Shown here: piece by piece, positions 1 through 9,425 of the stretch
Numbering within the stretch: position 1 is the stretch's first letter
Layout: the number at the start of each line of letters is the position of its first letter
NCBI GenBank assembly: GCA_015654675.1
Contig: JAATGM010000059.1
Span: forward strand, 1-64,000
From: Planctomycetota bacterium
GTDB taxonomy: Bacteria > Planctomycetota > Phycisphaerae > UBA1845 > UTPLA1
Direction of reading: 5' to 3'
Length of the DNA stretch: 64,000 nt
Position numbers and translations under genes: made by a program
The notes under the pieces: generated by a model
What the model saw: only the letters and a program-made list of their open reading frames with translations
Databases searched by the model: none
What the model was told of the DNA's origin: nothing

Positions 1-220
1 ATGATCAAACGCCGACTGAGCGAAACCCTCAACGCCAAATCCTTCCACCGACAGAGCCGATCGCTGCACTTGAAAGTCATTACCCACAATCTGATGATCG
101 TCAGGCGAATTGCGGGTTTTCTACAGAGCAAGAATGTCCCCTTTCCGCCGCAACACCGGAGTTCTCGCCGATTGACGCACGGCCCGGTCTTGAAGCCCTA
201 CAGCTATCAATGAGGTACGC
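1..220. other. no supported gene
   Basis: An open frame at 1-213 has no family resemblance and an Arg/His/Pro-rich composition typical of non-coding frames in GC-rich DNA. I see no credible gene here. The last bases hold the ribosome-binding site (TGAGGT) of the next gene. Confidence 0.4.
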
Positions 221-469
221 ATGATTGAACGCACTGTACGCATGTGGTCGCCATGGGCGGTGACAACCTGGCTCCTGTTCTTTATGGCTCTTGGTATGGT
301 CTTGTCGCTCGGCGCGCGCGGCGCGCTACAACCGATCCTCTTAATCGGGTATGCAGGAATCATCGCCGGATTCGTATTCGGCGCGTGCCGGCACGATCTG
401 CGTGCCCTTGAGCGGCGAATCGCGGAGCTAGAAGCGCATCACGAGCGCGGCGACGAAAAATTGTCGTGA
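221..469 (+). CDS. small two-helix membrane protein, hypothetical
   Basis: An 82-residue protein starting at an ATG preceded by TGAGGT. Two hydrophobic stretches (about residues 12-30 and 38-56) look like membrane helices. The charged C-terminal tail (about 58-82, rich in Arg, Glu, Ala, Leu) could form a short cytoplasmic helix or coiled coil. I do not recognise a family. The next gene on this strand is 1.2 kb away, so it probably stands alone. The hydrophobic pattern plus the Shine-Dalgarno sequence make it likely real. Confidence 0.6.
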   Translation: MIERTVRMWSPWAVTTWLLFFMALGMVLSLGARGALQPILLIGYAGIIAGFVFGACRHDLRALERRIAELEAHHERGDEKLS

Positions 470-1673
470 TGAAGCTGGCCCCGGTCACGTAAGCGAAGGC
501 CCTCAACACTTCAACGCCCTCGGACTACCTCGCAAAACATGAGGGGGTCATTCAAGATTGATTGCCGATGACCGCTTGTTTCTTGCCGCCTTCGGCCCCA
601 TTGGCCCGTGCCTTCCGGGGCGACCACCTATTTCCTGAAGTTTGCGGACATTTTGCATCTTTGCCATCGTGGAACCACGGGACAGCCGCCAATAAAACCC
701 AATCCAAACTCCCGTACCCCACCACCATGAACCGCCCCACCCCCAGTTCCCGCCCCCGCCCACGCTGCCGCTCTCCTCTCAACATTCAAATCGCTTTTTT
801 TGGGGCCGCAGGATTTTTGCGTTTTGGCGTATTGACTTGTTGATGTTTTGGCGTTTCACCCCGCTCCCCCTTCCTCTGTGCCCGCAGGGCAAGCGACCGT
901 TGCCAGTCGGCTTCAGCCACTGGAACCCGCCCGAGAATTTCCCCTTGACTTCCCAGCTGGAGCATACTAAACAATATCCAAACATCGCCCATTTGAAGCG
1001 TAAGGGGGCGATCAACGCGGACTCCGCGCCAATCCCGAAAAATCGGGACGCGCCAGGATTCCGCGCCGGCTCGAAATGCTGCTCATGGGGCATTCAATGT
1101 GCCTAGTCTCGAAAATCTCATCCAGAAAAGTCGCCGCGTCTGGGAGTCGCCTTGGCGACGCGACCATCACAACCGCCCCCGAAAACGCACCGCCCCAAAT
1201 CTCACCGATCTCAATTCGCCGTCTCATCAGTCTCAGCCCCAATCCGCATTTCTACCCGGCAAAGGAGGGTCGTCTCGAAAATCTCACGAATCTCATCGGC
1301 CAGTCTCGCAAGTCTCAATCCCCCTGCGCCTCAATGCCGCAGCGGACCCGCAGCGCCGGACGCCTCGGCCCCAAAACTTCTACCAAACAAACCGGACCGC
1401 CCCAAATCTCAAAAATCTCATCCCCCATCTCACGCGCGTCTCACAAGCCGTGTTCCCAGCGGCCTTCGTGCCCGCGTTCCGTCGGGCCTCGCGATCGAAT
1501 TATCACTTTTATCACCACTCCGCGCATCCACCCATCCACCCGCCTGCCACACGCACCGCGTACCCTCTCCAATCCCGATCTTCGTCATTCCCCGCAAACA
1601 TTTCACAGGCATCATTTCCCGCCCGCTTCGCCCCGATTGCCAACCTGCTCCGCGCTCGTACAATCCAACCCCA
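470..1673. other. gene-poor, pyrimidine-rich intergenic stretch
   Basis: About 1.2 kb without a convincing gene. Long frames run through it on both strands, but their products are Pro/Arg/Ser-rich and continue past the obvious signal-peptide start of the next gene. The plus strand is C- and CT-rich around 700-780. A 10-base direct repeat, GTTTTGGCGT, occurs at 821-830 and 845-854. From about 1,108 to 1,450 there is a cluster of TCTCA-type repeats, listed separately. Confidence 0.5.
1108..1453. repeat. cluster of degenerate TCTCA repeats
   Basis: The pentamer TCTCA/TCTCG recurs many times with spacing near 9-13 bases in patches at about 1,108-1,123, 1,189-1,246, 1,271-1,320 and 1,396-1,453. 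Two patches share an identical 16-base opening, ACCGCCCCAAATCTCA, at 1189 and 1396, 207 bases apart, and then continue with a similar comb of TCTCA units. Read on the minus strand the unit is about TGAGATTTN. Function is unknown; it is not a CRISPR, because repeats and spacings are too short and irregular. Confidence 0.5.
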
Positions 1674-2996
1674 ATGGCCGGTCGCGCAGCTTCTACCGTC
1701 GTACTCCTTCTTCTCACATCGATTGTCGCAACAGCATTCGCCGCCGAAAACACAAATGCCGACCGCAATCGTCTCATCTTCGATCCCAAGACCAACGATT
1801 GGATCGACGTCCCCGCACCGGAGCCCGGGACGGAAAACGGCGACCTCGACATCGCCCGCGCCCTGCTCGCCGAGCGAAAATACGTCCAGGCCCGCAAGGC
1901 CTTCCGCGAGTGGTTCAAGCGCTATCCCGACTCGCCGCGCCGCCCCGAGGCCCTCTTCTACGCCGCCGACGTCGAAACCTACGCCGCCAACGAGGGCAAG
2001 CCAAACGATCTCTGGCAGGCCCACGAGTGGTACGAAGAAATCTTGAACGGCTGGGCCGGCACCGAATGGGCCGAGCGCGCCCTCCGCCGCGAGCTCGTCG
2101 TTGCCGAGCTGTTCCTCTTCAAGGGCCAGAAGCGAAAAATATGGAAAGGGTTCCTCCGCGTTTCGGCCACCGAAGAAGCCCTTGAAATTCTCGACCGCAT
2201 CGTCGTCGATCGCGCTCCCGGCACGCTGCTCGCCGAGCAGGCCCTCCTGATGCAGGCCAACTACCACTTCGACCATGGCGAATTCGACGAGGCCGAAAAG
2301 GCCTACGCCCGCCTCTCTCGTGATTACCCACGCGGCAAATACGTCCGCCTCGCCCTCGAGCGCTCCGCCGACTCGGCCTTGGCCAGCTTCGCCGGCATTG
2401 AGTTCGACGACGCCCCGCTCCTCGAAGCCGAAGAGCGCTATCGCCAATTCGAAGACCGCTTCCCGAAGGCCGCCCAGGAAGACGACGTTCCCGCCACGCT
2501 CGCCAACATCCGCAACCGTCGCGCCGAAAAGGAGTACTCCATCGCCGAGTACTACCTCCGAGCGAAACATCCCCAGGCCGCGCTTTACTACTTTAAGTCA
2601 GTCGCCGCCAACTGGCCCGACACGGTGTGGGCCGAAAAAGCCCGCCTCAAGTTAGAGGCGCTCGGCCCCGGTGCCCCCCCGCCGCAGCTTAACGAGCCAA
2701 CTACGGGAACCACCCAGCCAACAAGCGATGTCGCCCCCGCCCCCACCGAAATCGACGCCAGTGCTAACTTGAAAGAGGCGCCTGCCGCACCGCCGAAAAA
2801 GATTGAGCCGCCGCGTCCAACCCCCATACCCGATTCCGCCCAGATCGAAACAGTACCAGTCGAGTCTGCACCGGCTTCGCCCCCGCCACCGAAGCCCGCG
2901 CCAAGCGCACCCCCGCACGTCGAACCGATCCATCCCGTGCCAACCTCAGCTCCAAACGAACCCGTCGAGCTCGAAACCGTCCCCATCAGCCCCTGA
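1674..2996 (+). CDS. secreted TPR protein, BamD/YbgF-like
   Basis: A 440-residue protein. The ATG at 1674 is chosen because it opens a signal peptide (hydrophobic residues 8-22 ending in TAFAAEN); the frame stays open far upstream but that part is low-complexity. Residues about 55-290 contain degenerate tetratricopeptide repeats of the outer-membrane lipoprotein/tol-pal type (LAERKYVQARKAF, GEFDEAEKAYARLSRDYPRG). The last 110 residues are Pro/Ala/Glu-rich and probably disordered. Family knowledge suggests a periplasmic scaffold for envelope assembly or protein interactions; there is no lipobox cysteine. It ends 3 bases before the converging hydantoinase-type gene. Confidence 0.75.
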   Translation: MAGRAASTVVLLLLTSIVATAFAAENTNADRNRLIFDPKTNDWIDVPAPEPGTENGDLDIARALLAERKYVQARKAFREWFKRYPDSPRRPEALFYAADVETYAANEGKPNDLWQAHEWYEEILNGWAGTEWAERALRRELVVAELFLFKGQKRKIWKGFLRVSATEEALEILDRIVVDRAPGTLLAEQALLMQANYHFDHGEFDEAEKAYARLSRDYPRGKYVRLALERSADSALASFAGIEFDDAPLLEAEERYRQFEDRFPKAAQEDDVPATLANIRNRRAEKEYSIAEYYLRAKHPQAALYYFKSVAANWPDTVWAEKARLKLEALGPGAPPPQLNEPTTGTTQPTSDVAPAPTEIDASANLKEAPAAPPKKIEPPRPTPIPDSAQIETVPVESAPASPPPPKPAPSAPPHVEPIHPVPTSAPNEPVELETVPISP

Positions 2997-2999
2997 CGG

Positions 3000-4997
3000 C
3001 TACTTCCCAGCGCGCATCATTCGCAAGTGCCCCAGCTGCTCGATCCGCGAAATCCACCCAGGCGGCACCAGCGTGGTAGCATGCGCCTCGACGATCACCG
3101 CCGGCCCGTCGATCACATGCCCCGCCAGCAAAGTCGCTCGCTCAAACACCCCAGCCGACACTGCCCCCTCGAACACGATCGACCCGCTCCGAATCGGCGC
3201 CGCCCGCTGGCCGCCCGCCTCACCCAATCGCGCCGGCCGCATCTTCTCCGTCCGCACCACTGCCCGAACCCGCGCCGTCACCGCCTCGACCGGCAATAAC
3301 TCGTCCGCCGTGCCATACCGCTCGCGATGTGCCCGGTGAAATGGCACCGCGAGTAAGCCCACATCCGTCAGCGACTCCAACGGCACCGTCAACTCATACG
3401 CCTGCCCGCGATACCGCAAATCGATCATCCGCTCGCATTCCGCATCATCCAGGTCAAACCCATCTCGAAACAATCCCTCTGCCGCCCGATCCATTAACCG
3501 CCCAAACGAACTCCGCAGCCCTGCCAGATCAATCCCCTCGCCCGTCCGCGCCAGCGACACCGAGTAATCATTCACCACATCCGCCAGCACCATCCCGGTC
3601 GCCGACAGAATCCCCGGATCCGGCGGCACGATCACGCCCTGCAGATTCATCGCCTCCGCCAGCGCCGCCGCATGCAATCCCCCTGCCCCTCCGAAAGAAA
3701 CCAGCCAGCACTCCGCGGGATCAATCCCGCGCCGCGAGCTCACCACCTGCAACGCATGCTCCATTCCCGCGTTCGCCACGGCCACAATCGCCTTCGCCGC
3801 CTCGACCGCCGAACAACCCAGCCGCACGCCGACTCGCTCAACAGCCCGAACGGCTCGATCAGAATCCAGCCGCATCCGTCCACCCAGAAAATGATCGGCC
3901 TGCAAACGCCCAAGTACCAGGTTGGCGTCCGTCACAGTCGCCTCATCGCCGCGCCCGTAGCAGGCCGGCCCCGGAACCGCTCCCGCCGAACGCGGCCCGA
4001 CCTGCAGCGCCCCGCCCGCGTCCACGCTCGCGATCGACCCGCCCCCCTGCCCAACCGTATGAATCTCGAGCTGCGAAACGCGTACCGGCCATCCATCGAT
4101 GACCGTCTCGTTGGTGAGCGCCACATTGCCATCGCAGAGCGCTACATCCGTACTGGTGCCGCCCATGTCGTACGTCAGTGCCCGCCGAACTCCGACCAGA
4201 TTCGCTGCGTACGCCGCGGCAATCGCCCCGCCCGCCGGCCCCGACAAAATCGTCCGCACCGGCTGCGCCGCCATCTCATCCGGCGACGCCTGTCCGCCAT
4301 TCGACTGCATGACGCGTACGTCGGCCGCTCCGGCCGCGCGCCCCGTCACTGCCAACTTCTGAAGATACGCCCCGGTCTGCGGCGCGACGTACGCATTCAC
4401 GATGGTGGTCGCCGCTCGCTCAAACTCCCGGAACTCCGGCAAGATGCGGCTGCTGCAATGCACGCCCAACCCGGCCGCCTCCGCAATCGCCGCAACGCGC
4501 TCCTCATGCGCCGGATTCAAAAACGAAAACAGCAGGCACACCGCAACCGACTCGATGCCGCGCCCTCGAATCGCCGCAATCGCCTCTCGAACGCTCCCCT
4601 CATCCAGCCCGGCAATTACCTCCCCCGTCGGACCAACACGCTCCTTCACGCCAAAGCAGTCGCCAGCGCCCACCAGCGGCCGCGGCTTCCGCACGTGCAG
4701 GTCATACAATTTCGGCCGATTTTGTCGCCCGATCAGCGGCACATCCTCGAACCCGTGCGTCCCGATGTACGCCACGCGCGCCCCATTCCGCTCCAGCAGC
4801 GTATTCGTCGCGACGGTCGATCCAGCGACCAGCAGAAAACCCGGCTCAATCCCCAGCATCGCCAGCCAGTCCGCCACGCCGCGCGTCAAATCATCCGGCG
4901 TCGTCAGCGTCTTCGCCCGGCGCAGCACCTCGCCATCCCACGCGCAAAGATCCGTGAAAGTCCCCCCGACATCGATCCCAACCACCCACTTCTGCAT
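3000..4997 (-). CDS. hydantoinase A / oxoprolinase-type protein
   Basis: A 665-residue protein of the HyuA family (N-methylhydantoinase A, acetone carboxylase beta, 5-oxoprolinase). The N-terminus WVVGIDVGGTFTDLCAW is the classic phosphate-binding loop of the ASKHA fold. A second signature, TYDMGGTSTDVALCDG, lies near residue 280, and a glycine-rich segment (SFGGAGGLHAAALAEAM) near residue 435. These enzymes hydrolyse cyclic amides or carboxylate ketones using ATP, usually with a HyuB partner. No hyuB gene is adjacent, so the substrate cannot be named. It is divergent from the membrane-protein pair that begins 70 bases away. Confidence 0.85.
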   Translation of the reverse strand: MQKWVVGIDVGGTFTDLCAWDGEVLRRAKTLTTPDDLTRGVADWLAMLGIEPGFLLVAGSTVATNTLLERNGARVAYIGTHGFEDVPLIGRQNRPKLYDLHVRKPRPLVGAGDCFGVKERVGPTGEVIAGLDEGSVREAIAAIRGRGIESVAVCLLFSFLNPAHEERVAAIAEAAGLGVHCSSRILPEFREFERAATTIVNAYVAPQTGAYLQKLAVTGRAAGAADVRVMQSNGGQASPDEMAAQPVRTILSGPAGGAIAAAYAANLVGVRRALTYDMGGTSTDVALCDGNVALTNETVIDGWPVRVSQLEIHTVGQGGGSIASVDAGGALQVGPRSAGAVPGPACYGRGDEATVTDANLVLGRLQADHFLGGRMRLDSDRAVRAVERVGVRLGCSAVEAAKAIVAVANAGMEHALQVVSSRRGIDPAECWLVSFGGAGGLHAAALAEAMNLQGVIVPPDPGILSATGMVLADVVNDYSVSLARTGEGIDLAGLRSSFGRLMDRAAEGLFRDGFDLDDAECERMIDLRYRGQAYELTVPLESLTDVGLLAVPFHRAHRERYGTADELLPVEAVTARVRAVVRTEKMRPARLGEAGGQRAAPIRSGSIVFEGAVSAGVFERATLLAGHVIDGPAVIVEAHATTLVPPGWISRIEQLGHLRMMRAGK

Positions 4998-5066
4998 CGC
5001 CGAAACTTACGCTCCCCTGCGCTACTTGGCGAGTAGCCGCCGATCCGCGACACTCGCTTCGCCAAA

Positions 5067-6659
5067 ATGGTTGCCACCCCCAAAATCGAATCCGCCGCCG
5101 CAACCCGCCAGACGCGGCTCGCGATAACCATCATCGCTTTCGGCCTCGCCATTACACTCGTCGGCGGATGGCTCTCAGAAGGCATGCACCACTTCGACGA
5201 CCTCGCTCACTTTCTCATGGCAAAATGGGCCTGGCAGGACCCGCGCTACCTCGTCTACGACTGGGCCCGCCCCGGATTCACGATTCTCTACGTCATTCCC
5301 GCCCAGCTCGGTTGGCATGCCGCCCGAAACATGTCCGCCCTGCTCTCCGCCCTCACGGCCTGGCTCGCATTTCGACTCGGCCAGCGATGCCGCATTCGTA
5401 ACGCTGCACTCATCCCGCTGCTTCTCTATGCGCAGCCACTCTTTTTCGAGCTCGCCCTCACGACGCTGACCGAAACCGCCTTCGCCTTTTTCCTCGTCCT
5501 GTCGCTCGATTTGGCTTCCCGCGCCCGCTGGTCACTCTCCGCCGCGGTTCTCTCCATCGCCTTCGTCACCCGCCACGAGGCAATCGCCCTGCTTCCGATC
5601 TGGATCGTCTTCGCCCTCATTCAGCGCGTCCCCGTGTGGCGACTGTGGCCCCTGCCGTGGGCCGTGATCATCGTCAATATCCTTGCCCGCTGTTCAAACC
5701 TGCCACTCGCCGCCGCGCGCTGGATCGATCCATCCCCTCATGCGTGGTACGGCACTGGCGGCTGGCTCACGATGACCGCCCGCGCCCTCCAGGCCTGGGG
5801 CCCGGCCATCGCCGCCCTCGCTTTCGCAGGCCTGCCCATTCTTTGGCAAAGCCGAATCGGTCGGATGCTCGTCGCCTGCCTGGTCGCGCTCTTCACCCTG
5901 CTCACGGCGATCCGCGCACTCGGTCTCTTCGAGTCGGGCGGCTATGCGCGATTTCTTGTGCCCTTATCCCCGCTCATCGCCATCGCCGCCGCGGCCGCGA
6001 TCGAACAACTCTGGAACAATACTCAGCTGCGCCGGAGAACCGCCCTGCTTGCGGCCGTCGCGTTCGCCATCATGCTCGTCGCAGTTGAGCTACAGGCCCG
6101 CCGCCCCGAAACGCCCGCCGGCTATCCACAACTGCACTCAGCCCTGATCGCACTGCGAATCGCGACAGCTGCAACAGTGCTCGTCGCGACACTGATTGCC
6201 CTGACAAATCCAAAGCCAGCCGCTCCATCCCGCGCGTTCTGCGGCCTGCTGATGCTCATAGCGCTCCTCACCGACGCCGCCTTGCTGCGAGTCCTTCGAC
6301 CCGGCCCCGCCGAGCAACTCGTCGTGCAAGAACTAAACTGGCTCCGCCAGTCCGGCCTCTCCGACCGCCCCATCATCTCGGCGCACGTACTCGCCGAATA
6401 TCTCGCCGGAGTCTCCGCCCCCGCGCCCAACCGGCCCGGCCTCGCCGGACGCGTCAAGCTTGCCCCCGCCGGTGCGATTCTTGTATGGGACTCGCAATTC
6501 GCCCCCTCGCCCGGCCAAAACCTCCAACTCGCCGACGTCGAATCCAATCCGGCCCTCAGGCTGCTTCACCAAAGCCAACCCCTCGCCGGCCAAACCGCTC
6601 CCTACGTCTCGCTCTTCGAGGTCACGTCGGCCAGTAACGAAGGGGCGCCGAACAAGTGA
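5067..6659 (+). CDS. multi-pass membrane protein, GT-39/ArnT-like, copy 1
   Basis: A 530-residue integral membrane protein with about ten hydrophobic segments. Near residue 35 a lumenal Asp-Asp motif (HFDDLAHFLMAKWAW), followed by RYLVYDWARPGFTILY, matches the first-loop arrangement of GT-C glycosyltransferases such as dolichyl-phosphate mannosyltransferases and ArnT. Such proteins move a sugar from a polyprenyl-phosphate donor to protein, lipid or glycan at the outer membrane face. The acceptor cannot be inferred. Its stop codon overlaps the start of a paralogue, so the two are translationally coupled. Confidence 0.7.
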   Translation: MVATPKIESAAATRQTRLAITIIAFGLAITLVGGWLSEGMHHFDDLAHFLMAKWAWQDPRYLVYDWARPGFTILYVIPAQLGWHAARNMSALLSALTAWLAFRLGQRCRIRNAALIPLLLYAQPLFFELALTTLTETAFAFFLVLSLDLASRARWSLSAAVLSIAFVTRHEAIALLPIWIVFALIQRVPVWRLWPLPWAVIIVNILARCSNLPLAAARWIDPSPHAWYGTGGWLTMTARALQAWGPAIAALAFAGLPILWQSRIGRMLVACLVALFTLLTAIRALGLFESGGYARFLVPLSPLIAIAAAAAIEQLWNNTQLRRRTALLAAVAFAIMLVAVELQARRPETPAGYPQLHSALIALRIATAATVLVATLIALTNPKPAAPSRAFCGLLMLIALLTDAALLRVLRPGPAEQLVVQELNWLRQSGLSDRPIISAHVLAEYLAGVSAPAPNRPGLAGRVKLAPAGAILVWDSQFAPSPGQNLQLADVESNPALRLLHQSQPLAGQTAPYVSLFEVTSASNEGAPNK

Positions 6660-8266
6660 CGCCAACGATCCCGGCAAATTTGTCGCTGGGCGAAACGTCC
6701 GACTCCGATCGACGCATCGCGCTGCTCCTCATCGCAGTCGGCCTATTCAGTTCAACACTATTCGCGTTGCAATCCACCGGCGCATACCAACTCGACGACC
6801 TCGGCCACTACGCCATGGCGAACTGGTCCTGGACCTATCCAAAGTACTTGTTGCACGAGTGGGGCCGGCCGGGCTTCACCATCCTCTATGCCATCCCAGC
6901 CCGCTTCGGATGGACTGCCGCGCGCCTGCTGACCGCCATCATTTGCGCCATCACCGCCTGGTACACCTTCATCATCGCCCGCCGCATGTGCGTGCCACGC
7001 TCGTGGATAACCATCCTTTTGCTCTACGCCCAACCCCTCTTCTTCCAACTCTCTTTCGCTACGCTGACCGAAACGCTGCTAGCCCTGATCCTCTGCATCG
7101 CCGTTGACTTGGCTCAGCGTGGCCGCTGGACGGCCTCCTCGGCGGTGCTGGCCCTGGCCCTCATCACGCGCCACGAGGCCGTCCTCTTCGTCCCGCTCTG
7201 GGCCTGGGTCGCGTGGCGAAGCAGCGTGTCGCTATGGCGGCTGACGCCGGTCGTCTGGGCCTTCGTCGCCCAGCATCTGCTCTCTCCGCTTAGCCCATCG
7301 GAAACCATTCTTCATCGCATGTTGCACGCCAGGCCAACCGACTTCTACGGCCACGGCGGTTGGCTCTCGATGCTCTGCCGCTCGCTCGAGGCCTGGGGTC
7401 CGGCCATCGCCATCCTCGCCTTCTGCGGTGTCGGCAAAGCCCGCACTCGCCCCCACGGCGACCTCGTCGTCGGAACATTCCTCGTCTACTTTGCCGCCCA
7501 CACCCTTATTTGGGCCACCGGACTTTTCGGCGGCGGCGGGCTGCCGCGCTATCTCGTCCCGGTCGCGCCGTTCGTCGCCATCTGCGCAGCATCCGCGCTG
7601 AATGAGCTTTTCGCTGCGCCTGACGAAACGCGCCGCCGATTTACCGCGCTGTTGGCGGCCATACTTCTCGTCGTCGAGCTTGCTGTCGAGCTTCAGGTGA
7701 AAACGCAGGCAGTCCCCTTCTATGTTCCCCATTCCCACCACGTTGTCTGGCTCATGCGAGCTACCGTCGCCGCCGTCCTGCTGTGCTGCGCGGTGGTTTT
7801 CCTGCGAGCGCGCGATCCCGGCGAACTTCAGCGCCGCCGCCGATCGGCAATCGCCCTCGCAGTCTCAATTCTGCTGCTGACTCAGCTTGTCGCGTGGAAC
7901 TACATCGTCAAGGTCGCCAAGCCGCTGCCCCAGGAACAGATCGCACGCCAGACGCTCGATTGGATCAGCAAACAGGGCTTCGCCGATCGACCGCTCCTCT
8001 ACGCCGATCTCTGCATCGCCCATCTGCGCAACGAAATCCAGCCGCCCGTCCCCGAATTGCTCTGCGACCGCGTCGCGAAATCCCCTGACGGCTCGCTCGT
8101 TCTGTGGGACCAGTTCTACGCCGAGCAGGGCTGGAACAAGCTTCCCCGAACCGGGCTCGACCAGTCGCCCTCGTTCCGGCTGATCTACGAAAGCCCGCCC
8201 ATCCAATTTTCGCCCGAAGCCCGAATTCGACTCTACGAGAAGATCGGCCCCTGGAATCCCGACTAG
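6656..8266 (+). CDS. multi-pass membrane protein, GT-39/ArnT-like, copy 2
   Basis: A 536-residue paralogue of the preceding gene, starting at a GTG that shares four bases (GTGA) with that gene's stop. The same landmarks are present: the Asp-Asp loop (QLDDLGHYAMANWSW), then YLLHEWGRPGFTILYAIPA, ATLTETLLA, ITRHEAVLFVPLW and a GGWLSML segment before a late helix cluster. The conserved C-terminal lumenal part (about 410-536) ends in a beta-rich region. A tandem, coupled pair suggests two enzymes acting on related substrates, or a heterodimer. Confidence 0.7.
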   Translation: MTPTIPANLSLGETSDSDRRIALLLIAVGLFSSTLFALQSTGAYQLDDLGHYAMANWSWTYPKYLLHEWGRPGFTILYAIPARFGWTAARLLTAIICAITAWYTFIIARRMCVPRSWITILLLYAQPLFFQLSFATLTETLLALILCIAVDLAQRGRWTASSAVLALALITRHEAVLFVPLWAWVAWRSSVSLWRLTPVVWAFVAQHLLSPLSPSETILHRMLHARPTDFYGHGGWLSMLCRSLEAWGPAIAILAFCGVGKARTRPHGDLVVGTFLVYFAAHTLIWATGLFGGGGLPRYLVPVAPFVAICAASALNELFAAPDETRRRFTALLAAILLVVELAVELQVKTQAVPFYVPHSHHVVWLMRATVAAVLLCCAVVFLRARDPGELQRRRRSAIALAVSILLLTQLVAWNYIVKVAKPLPQEQIARQTLDWISKQGFADRPLLYADLCIAHLRNEIQPPVPELLCDRVAKSPDGSLVLWDQFYAEQGWNKLPRTGLDQSPSFRLIYESPPIQFSPEARIRLYEKIGPWNPD

Positions 8267-8283
8267 CACGCCTCGAACGCCCG

Positions 8284-8712
8284 CTACTTCCGATAGGCCT
8301 TGTGGCATGAACTGCAAACCTGATTGATGGCCGTCAGCCCTGCGGAAGCCGCTTTCGCGTCCTTGTTCTTGAGCGTTCCGGCGAGTTCCATCGACTTGCT
8401 CACCATCTCGCCCGCCAGCTCCGAATACTTCGCGTCGCGCGCATGTTGCTGGTTCACGTTCGCCAGTTCCGCCAGCAACCACGAATACTTCCGCGCATCC
8501 TGCCACTTGCTGTCGATGATCGCCGTTTTCAGTCCCTTGAACGCGATCTCCTGGTCCTCCATCAGTTGCTCAACTTCGAGAACCGGCTTGAACGGCACCG
8601 GCAGTCCCGCCGATTGCGGCCCACCCAGCGCACACAGTGAAGTCACGCCGATGGCGCCGAGAAGTCCGATCCCAAGTGCTCGTCCCGATTGAAGCCGAGG
8701 AAAAATCCGCAT
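8284..8712 (-). CDS. cytochrome c'-like haem protein
   Basis: A 142-residue secreted protein, starting at ATG 8712 (a GTG directly before it is also possible; AAGGAG lies upstream). Residues 10-35 form a signal peptide. The mature part is predicted all-helical, and the haem site CSSCH is only six residues from the C-terminus, the arrangement seen in cytochrome c' and related four-helix-bundle cytochromes. The likely role is periplasmic electron transfer or gas binding. It converges tail-to-tail with the membrane-protein pair, with an 18-base gap. Confidence 0.75.
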   Translation of the reverse strand: MRIFPRLQSGRALGIGLLGAIGVTSLCALGGPQSAGLPVPFKPVLEVEQLMEDQEIAFKGLKTAIIDSKWQDARKYSWLLAELANVNQQHARDAKYSELAGEMVSKSMELAGTLKNKDAKAASAGLTAINQVCSSCHKAYRK

Positions 8713-8829
8713 CACGCTTCGCTCCTTTTTTCCAAATCCCGTAATTGCGCAGATTGTGTCGCCTCGGCCCCGGCCGTCAAGTCAGGCGCCGATTGACTCC
8801 TCGTTCCCGCGCCGCTAGAAGAAATCTCA

Positions 8830-9414
8830 ATGAAGCTGTCGATCATCGGAGGCGTCGCCGTCGCGGCCTTAGCGGCCTGCGGACTGCATGAGTGGCTGGA
8901 ACGCAGGCGCGGCGTCGCGCGTCGCGACAAGGCCATCGAAACCTGGCACGATGTCGATCCCAGCGTCCGCGCCGACCGTCTTCAGCGGCTGACTTCGTCC
9001 GATCCGTCCAACGCCCTCGCCTGGTATCTGCGCGGATGCGAGGCCTTTCGGCTCCGCGACCTCTCCGCCGCGGCCCGATACTTCGGCATGGCGCATCACC
9101 TCGATCCCGACCTGATCTCTGCCGCCCTGCTGACCTTCACCGCGCTAAAGAGCGCACACAGCTACGCACCCGACTCCGACGCATGGCTGCGTGAGCTCGT
9201 CGAGACGTGGCGAGAGATGAAGCTGCCGCACAACGCCCTTGATCTCGTGAGCGACGCCGACGGCGTGCTCGACAAAGAATTTCGCAGTGCGCCCGAATCG
9301 CTCTCATCGCTCGGCCGGCTGGCATGGATGGTGGATGCCCGGCTGGATCGCGCCGCCATCCGCGAACTCATTCAGAGTCGCCCGACCTGGGCCTCGCCGC
9401 TCTTCCAATCCTGA
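8830..9414 (+). CDS. membrane-anchored TPR-like protein, hypothetical
   Basis: A 194-residue protein with an N-terminal hydrophobic segment (residues 3-19, IIGGVAVAALAACGL), then a soluble part with a TPR-like pair of helices (NALAWYLRGCEAFRLRDLSA). The Cys at residue 17 does not sit in a convincing lipobox. No enzyme motifs are visible. It is divergent from the cytochrome gene across about 115 bases, where both promoters must lie, and converges on the protease gene with an 11-base gap. Confidence 0.6.
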   Translation: MKLSIIGGVAVAALAACGLHEWLERRRGVARRDKAIETWHDVDPSVRADRLQRLTSSDPSNALAWYLRGCEAFRLRDLSAAARYFGMAHHLDPDLISAALLTFTALKSAHSYAPDSDAWLRELVETWREMKLPHNALDLVSDADGVLDKEFRSAPESLSSLGRLAWMVDARLDRAAIRELIQSRPTWASPLFQS

Positions 9415-9425
9415 TCCGGTCTTCG

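Noticed and set aside
1108-1453. CRISPR array
   Set aside because: Repeat units are about 5-9 bases with irregular spacing and no spacer-like unique segments of constant length.
1152-1673. Upstream extension of the TPR gene frame
   Set aside because: Pro/Arg-rich, no start context, and it precedes a clear signal peptide at 1674.
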